From positions 1 to 34,521 of the IMG/VR virus record IMGVR_UViG_3300010368_000043: DNA of 34,521 nt. One strand, 5' to 3'. Position numbers and translations under genes: made by a program. Numbering within the stretch: the stretch's first letter is position 1; each line of letters opens with the position of its first letter. Below the pieces are notes generated by a model. That model saw nothing but the letters and a program-made list of their open reading frames with translations, ran no database searches and was not told the DNA's origin. Source of the stretch: a virus. Shown piece by piece: positions 1 to 9,400 of the stretch.

Positions 1-2
1 AA

Positions 3-191
3 GTCAGCGTCAACGGGGTCACCTACGGCACCGTCTACACAGCATCATCTGTCCCCAACGAAGTCACGCTGGGGACACCCATCGAGATCGACGCCTCGGC
101 CTCATCTGCGATGATCCAATTTGCAGTCACCAGCAACGCTGCATCCGCGAACCTTGAGGTCGTCTTGGCCTGCTCAGTCCTGTCGTCATAA
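3..191 (+). CDS. C-terminal end of a structural (tail-type) protein, partial
   Basis: An open frame enters from the left edge and ends at TAA 189-191, giving about 62 residues. The residues are rich in Val, Ser, Thr and Ala in short alternating stretches, as in beta-structured phage surface or tail proteins. It ends just before the ribosome binding site of the next gene, so it belongs to the same rightward structural operon. No catalytic motif is visible. A tail or decoration protein is inferred only from composition and position; the 5' part lies outside the window. Confidence 0.6.
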   Translation, partial: VSVNGVTYGTVYTASSVPNEVTLGTPIEIDASASSAMIQFAVTSNAASANLEVVLACSVLSS

Positions 192-203
192 GGAACCCAC
201 TCC

Positions 204-2465
204 ATGGCCTTCTCGTCCTTCACATCGCAGTCCTCCAAAGCAAACCCATTCAAGGCACAGCTTGACAAGCTGTACCAAAGCACAGCGGGCAGGGATGTTG
301 ATCCAGAAGGCTTGGATTTCTACTCCAACCACCTTGCCAATGGAGCAGATTGGGACACGATGCAGAAAAACATCGTGGCCGACTTCGGACGTCAGGGTAT
401 TGGCCCCAGTGCGGTCAAGCCAGCGGCTTCCAGCTTTAGCAGCTACGTCGCCCCTCCCGCACCAACGCCTGTGCAAAATTCATGGCAAGCCCCGCCAAAT
501 GACTTCCGCGTAAATCTGGACAATGCCTTCATCAGTTCTTTCAATCGCCCCGCTGGCGCAGGCGAGGTGAACTTCTATCAAGACAAGATCAACAACGACA
601 ACTGGACGCAGAACGACATCAACACGTATGTCGCCGAAGACGCACGTCTTGAGCAGACCATGGCTGGTCACGATGCGATGTCGAACTGGGGTACAGCAGA
701 GCGCAACCAGTGGAAGCAGGGGCAACTCCAAGGTCTCAACCTTGAGCGCACGGGAACCCCTCAAGCGCAGCAGCAGCAGCAGGCTCCAGCAACCCCAGAC
801 ATCAACCAGTACCGCGATCAATTCGAAGAGCTTTACCAAAACACGTGGAAGCGGCCTGTCGATGATGCTGGCTTCGAGTTCTTCGCCAACAATCTGGCCG
901 CAGGCAACACGACGTGGGACAACATCGTCAACAATGTGACCGAGGCTGCCCGCGTCGGCATGAACCCAAACCTTCAGATGTCCGACAGCGATTGGCGCGA
1001 CACGGCCTCTGAGCTTTACGAAGAAACCTTTGGACGTCGCCCTGACGGAGAGGGTTCAGACTTTTGGCGCAACAGTGGCAAGAGCATAGATGAAATCCGC
1101 GACATCTTCATGAACTCTGATGAACGCTATGCGCTTGAGGATGACTATGAAGACTTCTACGGAAGCGCGAACAACGCCCTGCAAGATTACCTCCAAGCCG
1201 CCAGCGGCCTCGGCGCTGCTGACACAGCACAAGCAGACCAACTCAAATTCCTGCTGGCCGACATGCAGAACCAGCTTCGTGGATACGACAACCCGATCCT
1301 CGATCAACTTGGCGGTTTTGACAGCATCTATGGCCAGATCAACGACACGCTGAACCCTGCCATCGAGAACGTCTACGCTCTCAACAACGCAGAGACGCAG
1401 AAGATTTCAGGCTTCGAGCAGAAAATCATCCAGCAGGCCCAGCAGGTTCGCAATCAGCTTCAAGAACTGGACCCTTGGGACAAGGCTGGCGCACAAGCGC
1501 TCCGCGCTCAACTCCAAGACTTGGAAAGCCAAGCCTATGGTTTCCAGTCTGAGTTGGACTTCGACTTCTCAGACGAGTTTGTCATGGCGGGGTCCGCCGA
1601 CAGCGCGATCAACTCGTTCTTGGCCAACTACAACTCCATGGATGCTTCCCGCAGGACAAACCTCGACAACCTGTCACGCACAATCATGACAGGCGGCATC
1701 CAAGACGCCACATCGTTTGATCTCTGGGACACAAAGTTGAACGAACTCGCCCGTGGTGACGACATCAGTGCGCAGCAACAAGCGCTGCAAGCCTTGCGTG
1801 ACCGCCGCGAGCAGAAGATGAACGGCTTCTCTACCCGCCTCTCCGACCTCGGCTCCGGTATCGACGCCATCGAGCTCTCCGACATCACTGGCCTCGACAC
1901 CCGCCGCAACCGCTTGCGCGAAGTGGAAGACCAGCTCACGGGATACCGAGGGGGCCGCGCACCGGACCTACAAGACCAGCTTGACCAGTACATGCAGGCC
2001 ATTGAAGGTCGCTACGACCAGCGCTCCTCTCGCCGCAACGAGATCAACTCCATGGCCGAGACGCTCCTTGGCACCGTTCAAGACGGCGCATACCGCAGCG
2101 TTGATGACCTTGACCCGATCCGCGAGCAGATGGCATCCCTTCGCGGCGACGTGAACAACTTCGACGTCTTCAACGCCGAAGACGAACTCGCCAAGCTGGC
2201 CGAACTCCTCTCTGGCCACCAGTCTCGTCTTGAGCAAGATCAGCAGAACGCCTCTATGTACGGAACAGGTGTCGGAACAGGTGGCGGAATGAACTCCGGC
2301 AACGTCCGCTATGTGATGCCCGGAACCATGTCTGGCATGGGAGCGGGTTACCTCAACGATCAGCAGATCATGGCTATGATGCGGGCAGCCGAAGACGAAA
2401 AGATGTCCCGCAACACATACAACCCCGGCACATTCGCGCAGAATGTGATCAGGGTCCGAGCATAA
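204..2465 (+). CDS. Structural protein with four DUF4214-like repeats
   Basis: 753 residues with an AGGAA Shine-Dalgarno at 190-194. The N-terminal 310 residues contain four related segments at about 16-62, 101-147, 203-250 and 264-310. Each has the pattern of a Tyr/Phe-rich helix, a basic turn (GRDVDPEG, NRPAGAGE, KRPVDDAG, GRRPDGEG), Phe-Tyr/Trp, then a helix. The last copy is the clearest match to DUF4214, a short helical repeat found in secreted and phage structural proteins. Residues 180-197 form a Gln/Pro-rich linker. About 320-700 is predicted helical or coiled coil, rich in Gln, Asp and Leu, and the last 60 residues are Gly/Met-rich. It lies between a tail-type gene and the internal-virion-type genes, so a virion protein is likely; its exact place (tail, fibre adaptor or core) is unknown. 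Confidence 0.7.
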   Translation: MAFSSFTSQSSKANPFKAQLDKLYQSTAGRDVDPEGLDFYSNHLANGADWDTMQKNIVADFGRQGIGPSAVKPAASSFSSYVAPPAPTPVQNSWQAPPNDFRVNLDNAFISSFNRPAGAGEVNFYQDKINNDNWTQNDINTYVAEDARLEQTMAGHDAMSNWGTAERNQWKQGQLQGLNLERTGTPQAQQQQQAPATPDINQYRDQFEELYQNTWKRPVDDAGFEFFANNLAAGNTTWDNIVNNVTEAARVGMNPNLQMSDSDWRDTASELYEETFGRRPDGEGSDFWRNSGKSIDEIRDIFMNSDERYALEDDYEDFYGSANNALQDYLQAASGLGAADTAQADQLKFLLADMQNQLRGYDNPILDQLGGFDSIYGQINDTLNPAIENVYALNNAETQKISGFEQKIIQQAQQVRNQLQELDPWDKAGAQALRAQLQDLESQAYGFQSELDFDFSDEFVMAGSADSAINSFLANYNSMDASRRTNLDNLSRTIMTGGIQDATSFDLWDTKLNELARGDDISAQQQALQALRDRREQKMNGFSTRLSDLGSGIDAIELSDITGLDTRRNRLREVEDQLTGYRGGRAPDLQDQLDQYMQAIEGRYDQRSSRRNEINSMAETLLGTVQDGAYRSVDDLDPIREQMASLRGDVNNFDVFNAEDELAKLAELLSGHQSRLEQDQQNASMYGTGVGTGGGMNSGNVRYVMPGTMSGMGAGYLNDQQIMAMMRAAEDEKMSRNTYNPGTFAQNVIRVRA

Positions 2466-2480
2466 ACGGAGACATCACCT

Positions 2481-3983
2481 ATGGCCTTCTCGACAATACT
2501 GGCTGGCGCACAGGTTCTTGGCGGTCTATTCGGGGCCTCCAAAGCCTCGAAGCAGGCCAAGCAGCAAGCAGCCCTCCAGCGAGAGCAGCTTGAACTCCAG
2601 CGCCGTCAGATCGCGGAGCAGGAGCGCTACGCCCGTTTGTCATGGGACATGATGATCGGCGAGAACGAATACCAACGGGAGTGGGAACAGAACAACCGCT
2701 TGCTCAATGAGCAGGAGCGGGCCTTCCAGCTTGAGAACATCAACCAATTCCGCAACTCGTCACTGGACCTGTACAGCGACGACGTCGCCCGCCAAGTCGA
2801 AGCGGACCGTGAAGCCGCACGGATGCGGGCCTTGCGTCTTGAGCAACTGACCCGCAACCAAAGCATCACCGCCGAAGAGCGCGAGTTCGCCAAGTCCCAA
2901 CTCCAAGAAGCCCAGCGCATTGCCCAAGGCGAGCGCGACGAAGACCTCCAGCGCTTCTACACGGAACGCGCCCAGTCCACTCAAGAGCGTGAGTGGTATC
3001 TGGACCAGTACGGCCAGCAGCGCGACATCGCTCGCAACGAAAAGAACATGGACCTCGCTGTCCGTGAGCGCTACTCCGACCAACTCGGTGGCATGCAGGA
3101 CGCGATCCGCCTTGCGGCCCGCGACCTTGGTGCAATGCGTGAGGCCCCTGAGATTGATCCCGCAGAACTTGAGCGCGAGATCATGCGTCGCACCACAGAC
3201 TACCAGTCAGACGTGGACCGTGCCGCAGACAGGGTTGCTTCACAAAACGAGGCCAACCTCATCCGCTCAGGTATTGACGCATCCACTGCGGGCGACAGCA
3301 GACGCGGCGACGTGGCTTCACGCATGGCCTCCGAGTACAAAGACGCCCGGAACCGCGCCTACCAAGATGCTCTGAACTACATCTCTGGCAAGCAAGACCT
3401 GATGATGGGTGACTTCAACGCAGATATGGGCCGCCGCCAAGCCTACCTCCAAGAGGTCATGGGTGTCGAAGGCGCGGGCCTCGAAGAACTGCGCTCTATG
3501 CCCGGATACACCAGCGAGATGGACGCCTTCCGCATGGCCTCACAGACGCCAAGCGGTATCTACAACCGCAACATATCCTCCGCTGGCGACTACCGCGCTC
3601 CGGTCAACATCAACTCGGCCATCTACGACAACCTTGTGACGGACATCGGTCCCGCCATGTCGAAGTACCAAACGAACGACAACAACTATCTGGCTGGCCT
3701 GCTTGAGCGCAACAACGCCCGCTCTGCCATCTATGAGCCAACCCAACTCAACATCCCGTCAGCGTCCAATTACTTCTCCAACTCTCTCACGGGCGCGAGC
3801 AATCTCTACAACAGCACCTCCGAACTGGCCGCTAACTCCCAAGGCCGCGCAGACGCCGCATGGGGTAGCGTTGGCGACAGCTTCCAGAAACTCCTGAACG
3901 ACAATCAGGGGGCGCTTGATACGTGGTGGAGTGGCGGAAGCAGCGATCCCGGCAGTGTTCGGCCCAAAGCGGCCCCTTGGTAA
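2481..3983 (+). CDS. Internal virion protein, T7 gp14-like by position and architecture
   Basis: 500 residues; GGAG at 2468-2471 precedes ATG 2481. Residues 1-25 are hydrophobic and Gly/Ala-rich and run straight into a long Gln/Glu/Arg coiled coil (about 25-330), which is the layout of T7-type gp14 ejection proteins. The rest is polar and Asn/Ser/Tyr-rich. It is followed by a long helical protein and then a giant one, matching the gp14-gp15-gp16 order. In that model it is ejected at infection and helps form the conduit across the outer membrane. It is longer than T7 gp14 (about 196 residues), and the assignment rests on architecture and synteny, not on a recognised motif. Confidence 0.62.
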   Translation: MAFSTILAGAQVLGGLFGASKASKQAKQQAALQREQLELQRRQIAEQERYARLSWDMMIGENEYQREWEQNNRLLNEQERAFQLENINQFRNSSLDLYSDDVARQVEADREAARMRALRLEQLTRNQSITAEEREFAKSQLQEAQRIAQGERDEDLQRFYTERAQSTQEREWYLDQYGQQRDIARNEKNMDLAVRERYSDQLGGMQDAIRLAARDLGAMREAPEIDPAELEREIMRRTTDYQSDVDRAADRVASQNEANLIRSGIDASTAGDSRRGDVASRMASEYKDARNRAYQDALNYISGKQDLMMGDFNADMGRRQAYLQEVMGVEGAGLEELRSMPGYTSEMDAFRMASQTPSGIYNRNISSAGDYRAPVNINSAIYDNLVTDIGPAMSKYQTNDNNYLAGLLERNNARSAIYEPTQLNIPSASNYFSNSLTGASNLYNSTSELAANSQGRADAAWGSVGDSFQKLLNDNQGALDTWWSGGSSDPGSVRPKAAPW

Positions 3984-4001
3984 ATTGATAGGACCATCAA
4001 C

Positions 4002-6338
4002 ATGAGCATCACATCGTTCATCGGCGGAATGAAAGATCGGGAAGAGAATGACCTGCGCAAGCGGCAGGAGATGGCGAGCGCTTTCGCCACCTTCAAGCAG
4101 GCCAATCCTCACGCCTCATTCCAAGACTACCAATCCTTCATCGACCAGATGTCTGGTGGTCGTAACTACCTGCGCGGGGGTGCGCCCTCACAGGAAGTCC
4201 TCAAAGGTCTGGCCTCTCAGAACTCCAAGACGCAGGCGCATGACAATCTCATGCGTCAATCCACGGCCATGCGTGAGCGCTCCCAGCTTCTTGGCACCAT
4301 TGACGCACAGATCGACGTAGCCCTTGAGGGCTTGGACCCCAACGATCCTGACTATGCGGGCGCGTACAACCGCTTTGTGAAGCAGTTCGGCCCGGAGATG
4401 GCCCCGCTCCTTGAAGAGATGGGCATCGAGAAAGCGTTCAGCCCCCAGCGCCACCAGCGCCTGATCACCAAGCGCGTTCAAGACAACCTGCCCCAAGCGA
4501 TCACCTTCATCGACGCCATGGAAGGCGATGGCGATCCCGCGCAACTCGCAACTATGATGGGCATCCCCCTCGGCTTTGCGAAGCCCCTCTTTGAGCGGGC
4601 CAAACAGGAGAAGTCCCGCAAAGAGGCCGCGTGGCGCACCTCCAACATGACCGAAATCCTTCGTCTGGCCAAAGATGACATCGCCTCCGGTGACACAAGT
4701 CTGGCCAGCGTGAGAACCATCGCGGAAGCCAACGGCATCAAGCTGGATGAGGACTTCATCAAGACCACAACGGAGAAGGCCAGCCGCCAGCGGAACCAAG
4801 AGAACCTTGAGTGGCTCACAACGAACCGTCGCGCCATCTACGACGAGATCGACGAGGCCATGAAGTTGGGCGCAACCGACATCAACCCCATCCTTGACCG
4901 CATCGCCGAAACCTCTGGCCGTCAGATCAGCCCGGAGTTCCGCAAGCAACTGACGGAGGGATACAACACGCGCATCCAAGAGCGTGAAACAAAGAAGGCC
5001 CAAGAACAGAGTGACCGTGCGTCTGGCTGGCGTTTGAAAGTGCGTGAGAGCATCGCTGCAAACCCGCAGATCACAAAGCTGATCCAAGAAGGTCGCATCG
5101 ACGAGGCAAGACAGATCATGGACAGCATGCTTGGTGATGTCCCGGAGGATGTTCGGGACAATGCCTTCGATCAACTCTTCGACCAGTTCACTGAGACCAC
5201 CATCGCCACAAGCCAAGTTGACCAAGACCGTGCGCGTGAAGAAGCCCGCATGCGGTTCAACCAAAGCACCCCGGAAATCCGCATCAACGTGGCCAACAAG
5301 TCGCGGGAAGCAGCAGGCACTCATTTTGGGGACGGCACTCGCTTCACCCCAAACACTGGCCCCGCAGGAGGCAATGCTGCAATGGCAGCCCAGCAGCTTG
5401 CTGGTGAGTTCTTCATGGATCAAACCGCTCTCGATACCCTCCAGACGGTCTTTGCAGACGCGCCCAAAGACGCAATGGTTGGCGAATTGCTTGTCGCTGG
5501 TAGGTCCGCCCTTCAAGGCACCATGTCAATCAAAGACCAGCAGGACATGACCGTCGAGGCGCAGCGCCGTGCCTTGGGCGTTGTCGATGACGACATGACG
5601 TTCCAACAGTGGAAGACGCACTGGAAAGAAGACGTCGAAGATCAGATGGGCAAGCTGGACAAACACCTCCGAGATGCCATGTCCGAGACCGATCCCGCAC
5701 GAAAGGCTCTCAAGCTGAAAGAACTCAAGCAGTTCGCTGAAAGACGTGCCGGGTTCTACAAGACCGCACTCAAGAAGGACGCTGAGAACGCAGGCCAGAT
5801 CATCACGGCAGGCACGGCACCATGGAACGGCGCGGAAGCGATGCAAGAAGGTGCCATCGCCCAAGAGAAGTTCTCCGGTAAGATGCAAGAGATCGACGCA
5901 GCCCTTGCTGTGCTGGCAGAGCAGGGCGTTTCAGCCGAGCAAGGCGCAGCAGCGGCGGCAGCGCAGGACAGGTTTGGCCTCAAGCCAGCCCAAGAGGGTG
6001 AGCAGACCAACGCTGGCCGCATCATTCGCGACGTAGCAGGTGCTGTCACAGGGAGTGTCAATTACGCTCAAGCGAAGAGCAACCTCCAGAGTGAAGCGCC
6101 ATCGTATTTCACCAGCACCAAGGCGGAAGTTGATAACTTCAACAAAATCTACAGGGTTTTGACTGACCCTAAGGTCGCAGCGCTGATCAAGGAAAGCCCG
6201 GAAGCCCTTGCCGCCATGGCGGAAGACCCCTTCGCGTTCTATCAGTCGGACTTTATCCAGAAACTCATCAAGGATACTGCCGACGCACAGACAACCACCA
6301 CCAGCACTCGCAACGGTGGTGACCGTCCCGGACGCTAA
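4002..6338 (+). CDS. Large helical internal virion protein, T7 gp15-like by position
   Basis: 778 residues, close to the length of T7 gp15 (747). AGGA at 3990-3993 precedes ATG 4002. The sequence is almost entirely amphipathic helix, rich in Ala, Glu, Gln, Lys and Arg. There is no transmembrane segment, signal peptide or catalytic motif, and an Ala-rich stretch lies near residues 640-655. It sits between the gp14-like gene and the giant gene, which suggests an ejected structural component that forms the periplasmic tube with its neighbours. No direct family motif was recognised, so this is a contextual call. The 71 bases after its stop fold into a strong hairpin. Confidence 0.6.
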   Translation: MSITSFIGGMKDREENDLRKRQEMASAFATFKQANPHASFQDYQSFIDQMSGGRNYLRGGAPSQEVLKGLASQNSKTQAHDNLMRQSTAMRERSQLLGTIDAQIDVALEGLDPNDPDYAGAYNRFVKQFGPEMAPLLEEMGIEKAFSPQRHQRLITKRVQDNLPQAITFIDAMEGDGDPAQLATMMGIPLGFAKPLFERAKQEKSRKEAAWRTSNMTEILRLAKDDIASGDTSLASVRTIAEANGIKLDEDFIKTTTEKASRQRNQENLEWLTTNRRAIYDEIDEAMKLGATDINPILDRIAETSGRQISPEFRKQLTEGYNTRIQERETKKAQEQSDRASGWRLKVRESIAANPQITKLIQEGRIDEARQIMDSMLGDVPEDVRDNAFDQLFDQFTETTIATSQVDQDRAREEARMRFNQSTPEIRINVANKSREAAGTHFGDGTRFTPNTGPAGGNAAMAAQQLAGEFFMDQTALDTLQTVFADAPKDAMVGELLVAGRSALQGTMSIKDQQDMTVEAQRRALGVVDDDMTFQQWKTHWKEDVEDQMGKLDKHLRDAMSETDPARKALKLKELKQFAERRAGFYKTALKKDAENAGQIITAGTAPWNGAEAMQEGAIAQEKFSGKMQEIDAALAVLAEQGVSAEQGAAAAAAQDRFGLKPAQEGEQTNAGRIIRDVAGAVTGSVNYAQAKSNLQSEAPSYFTSTKAEVDNFNKIYRVLTDPKVAALIKESPEALAAMAEDPFAFYQSDFIQKLIKDTADAQTTTTSTRNGGDRPGR

Positions 6339-6354
6339 GGGACGACCCAAGACG

Positions 6355-6406
6355 CGGTACTCCATATCTTCCGGGGGAACATACCCCCTCGGAAACTGGA
6401 GTACCG
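6355..6406 (+). promoter_or_regulatory. Long hairpin overlapping the ribosome binding site of the giant gene
   Basis: CGGTACTCCA (6355-6364) is a perfect 10-base complement of TGGAGTACCG (6397-6406). Inside it, TTCCG (6369-6373) pairs with CGGAA (6390-6394), and GGGG (6374-6377) with CCCC of 6384-6388 around a one-base bulge. The Shine-Dalgarno GGAG (6398-6401) of the gene starting at 6410 lies inside the 3' arm. No T-run follows, so this is not a typical intrinsic terminator. Likely roles are limiting translation of the giant protein or an RNase III-type processing site. Confidence 0.65.
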
Positions 6407-6409
6407 TAC

Positions 6410-9400
6410 ATGGGCCGCTTTGATAATCCTGACTTTGAATTTTCAGGTGACACGAACACACAATCAGACAGCGGTTACGCATCTGTAGACCCCACGACAA
6501 TCACCCGCGACCCCAAGTTCCTGATGGACCTTCGCACCCATTACCGTGACCAAGGGGTCATGGTCGGTGCAGCCTCCGACGAAGACCTGCTCGACATGTT
6601 CCACCGCGACCGGAACTGGGCAGACTTCAACTCCCTCTCACTGGCCAAAGACACCTATGACGCATACACGGCGACAGGCGAGACCCGCGCCCGTGCCAAA
6701 CGTCTGCAAGGTGCATGGCAATCCATGCCGAACTTCTACGAGGAAGGTGGCCGTGGCTTCATCGAGATGGCGAAGGACGTCCTCCCGGCTGTCGCCCTCG
6801 ATCCCGTCAACTTCGTCGGTGGCCTCGCCGCCAAGCCTGTCGCCCTTGGCGCAGCCGCAACCCGCATTGCCGCAGGCGAAACCGCAGAGCAAGCCGCCCG
6901 TGCAGGCGTGAAGGCTGGTATCAAACGTGCCGCAGGCACAGAAGCCCTCGTTTCAGGTGGCGTCGAGGCAGGCTTTGACGCTGCAACACAGGCCCGTGAC
7001 ATCAGCCTTGGCCTCCAAGACGAGTATTCCCTCGGTCAAACAGGCGTGGCCGCTGGCGTTGGTGCTACCATCGGCGGCGTGGCAGGTGCGCTTGTTGGTA
7101 TTCCCGGCGCTTTCGCTGGCTCACGTCAGGGCCAAGAAGCCTATCAAGCCCTCAAGAACCTTGGCGTCACAGACGAGGCCATTGCCAACATCCCTGTTGG
7201 CCAAGTTGACAAGCTGATCAACAACCCTGACGCATTGGGTGAGTTCGCCACGCAGCCAGAGAACCGCGAAGACCGACGCGGCCTCAACAAAACCGCAGCA
7301 GACATCCCATTTGGCACCGACCTCGAAGGCGAAGCCCCAGCCATCGCCGCCCCGGAGCCAGAGGATGACGGCCTTGAGGCCACAGCAACCCGCTTCAACA
7401 CTCTGATCGAAGCGCAGCGCAACTACATCGCACGTCTGCGGGCAGACGGCGCGGACATCACGCAGATCGAGAACTCCGAAGCATACCTTGCCCGCATCTC
7501 TGTCCTGCAATCCATGCCTGACCGCCTTGCGCGGGAAGCAGGAGACATCAAAGCCCTTGAGGCATCCAACGATCCGATCAAAAGGAAGCGCGGCGAGGCC
7601 CGCCGTCTGGCCTTTGAGCGCGACTTGTCAGATTTCCGCACCCTCATGGGTGACGAGACCACAGGGGAAGAAGAGAACGCCATCATTGGCCGTCTCCTAG
7701 ACCGCAAGGAGGAGATCGAGGAAGAAGACGCCGTTGCCAAGAAGCCAAAAGCCAAGAGGCCAAAGCCAAAAGCCAAGGGCGCAAAGGCAGCCGCCAAGGA
7801 ACAAGAGCAGACCGCAGAGGGGGTGACAGAAACTGGCACCCCTGACGCAGAGGCGGCAGTAGAAGAAGAGCCAGTACCACAGACGCCGGAAGAGATCGCG
7901 GAAGAAAAAGCCGAGGAAGCAGACCGCTTTCCTCCCACCAAGAACGCTGGCAAGTTTTCAGCCCCGGCCCAGAAGTACATCGACGACAACAAGATCAAGA
8001 TCAAAGCCTCCGACATCGGCGACGGTGAAGGCTCCACTGGCTTCATCACCAAGGGCCAGCTTGAGAAGTTCTTGAAAGAGAAGCGCGTTGCCGAGAAGCC
8101 AGACGTTGCCGCTCCAACTCCAGTACCAGAAGCCCTGCGCCGCAGCGCCATCCAGAACGGCATCGACTACCGCAAGGTCATGGAGGAAGACCCCACACAA
8201 AAGCCGCGCACCGCATTGAAGAACGCTCTCAAGAAGAAGCAGGAAGAAGGCGGCCCCATCGACGAATACGTGGCCAACCTGTCCATGCACGTAGACGAGT
8301 TGATGCAGGAACTTGGTGACGGGGGCATCGACGACGCAGACGAAGCACTCCGGTTGCTCATCGCAGCCGCCAAGGATCGCGGTGAGTTCGACCCCAAAGA
8401 CGTGGAATACTTCTTCACGGACCTGCTCAATGACACCCGCAACCAAGGTCTGCTGGATGACATCATCGAGTTCGACACCCCCCTGACCAAGGCCAAGGAG
8501 GCCAACGCCAAGGTCCGCGCAGATGCTATGGTGGCCGCAGACGACAGCGTGTCTCCTGAGTTCGCACTCAAGATGGCTCGCATCGAAGTGGCATCCGAGG
8601 GCAGGGCAGACGCGAAGTCTCCTCGTGGCTCATCCCAGAAGTGGGGAGAAGCGGGCAAGTTCACCACCGCTGGCCGTTCATCTACCGGACAAATCCAAGC
8701 GTTCTTGCAGCGCGGCACCCCTATCTCCAAGGGGTCAGACTACACAATCTCTGGCGCTCCATACCCCACGAAAGCCACCCTCGACTTTGATGAGGCCCTG
8801 ATCCGGGCAACAGAAAAGCAAGGCCCGGACATCGTCCCTTTCAAAGCATCGGGTAACGAGAAAGTAATCACCAATGGCGGTGGCGAAAACAAGGTGCCAC
8901 GCGGCAGCATCGCCTTCGCAGATGCTGTAACGGGCAAGGCGTACGAGAGCCGTGAGATGGCGCTTGCGATGCGGCCAGAAGGTGGGAACAAGAAGCCGAT
9001 CAAGGCCGACGAGAAGGGCAAGGGCAAGCCAGCCGCGTCCGTTCAGAAAGCCAAGAGAGCACAAGCCGACAACTCACCCATCCCTGCCGCCTCCAAGGAC
9101 GAAGGTCTGCTCATCATTCGCAAGAAGAGCGACCCGAATGTTGTCCGCATGATGTCTCCCAAGCAGGTGACTGACGGCAAGACAATGCAAGACCTCATTG
9201 GCAGTAAGGGCAAGATTGAAGACTGGGAAGTCAAGTACGCCCCGGCCAACCAGCACACTCACAATGCGTTCAAGCTGCGCAATCTGTTTGATCGCCTCGA
9301 TGCCCCAGATGAAAACCTCACAGGCGACATCATAAAGAAGGCACGTGATACGTCTGCCGAAGCCGACGCCCCACCACCCGCCATCTACAACGCCGAAACC

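Noticed and set aside
4188-5516. 442-codon frame on the - strand
   Set aside because: Antisense to the gp15-like gene, Leu/Val/Gly-rich without a ribosome site or family pattern; likely a shadow of codon bias.
7740-7940. Possible repeat array or CRISPR-like sequence in the Lys/Ala codons of the giant gene
   Set aside because: The repeats are short codon runs of a low-complexity protein linker with no constant spacers.
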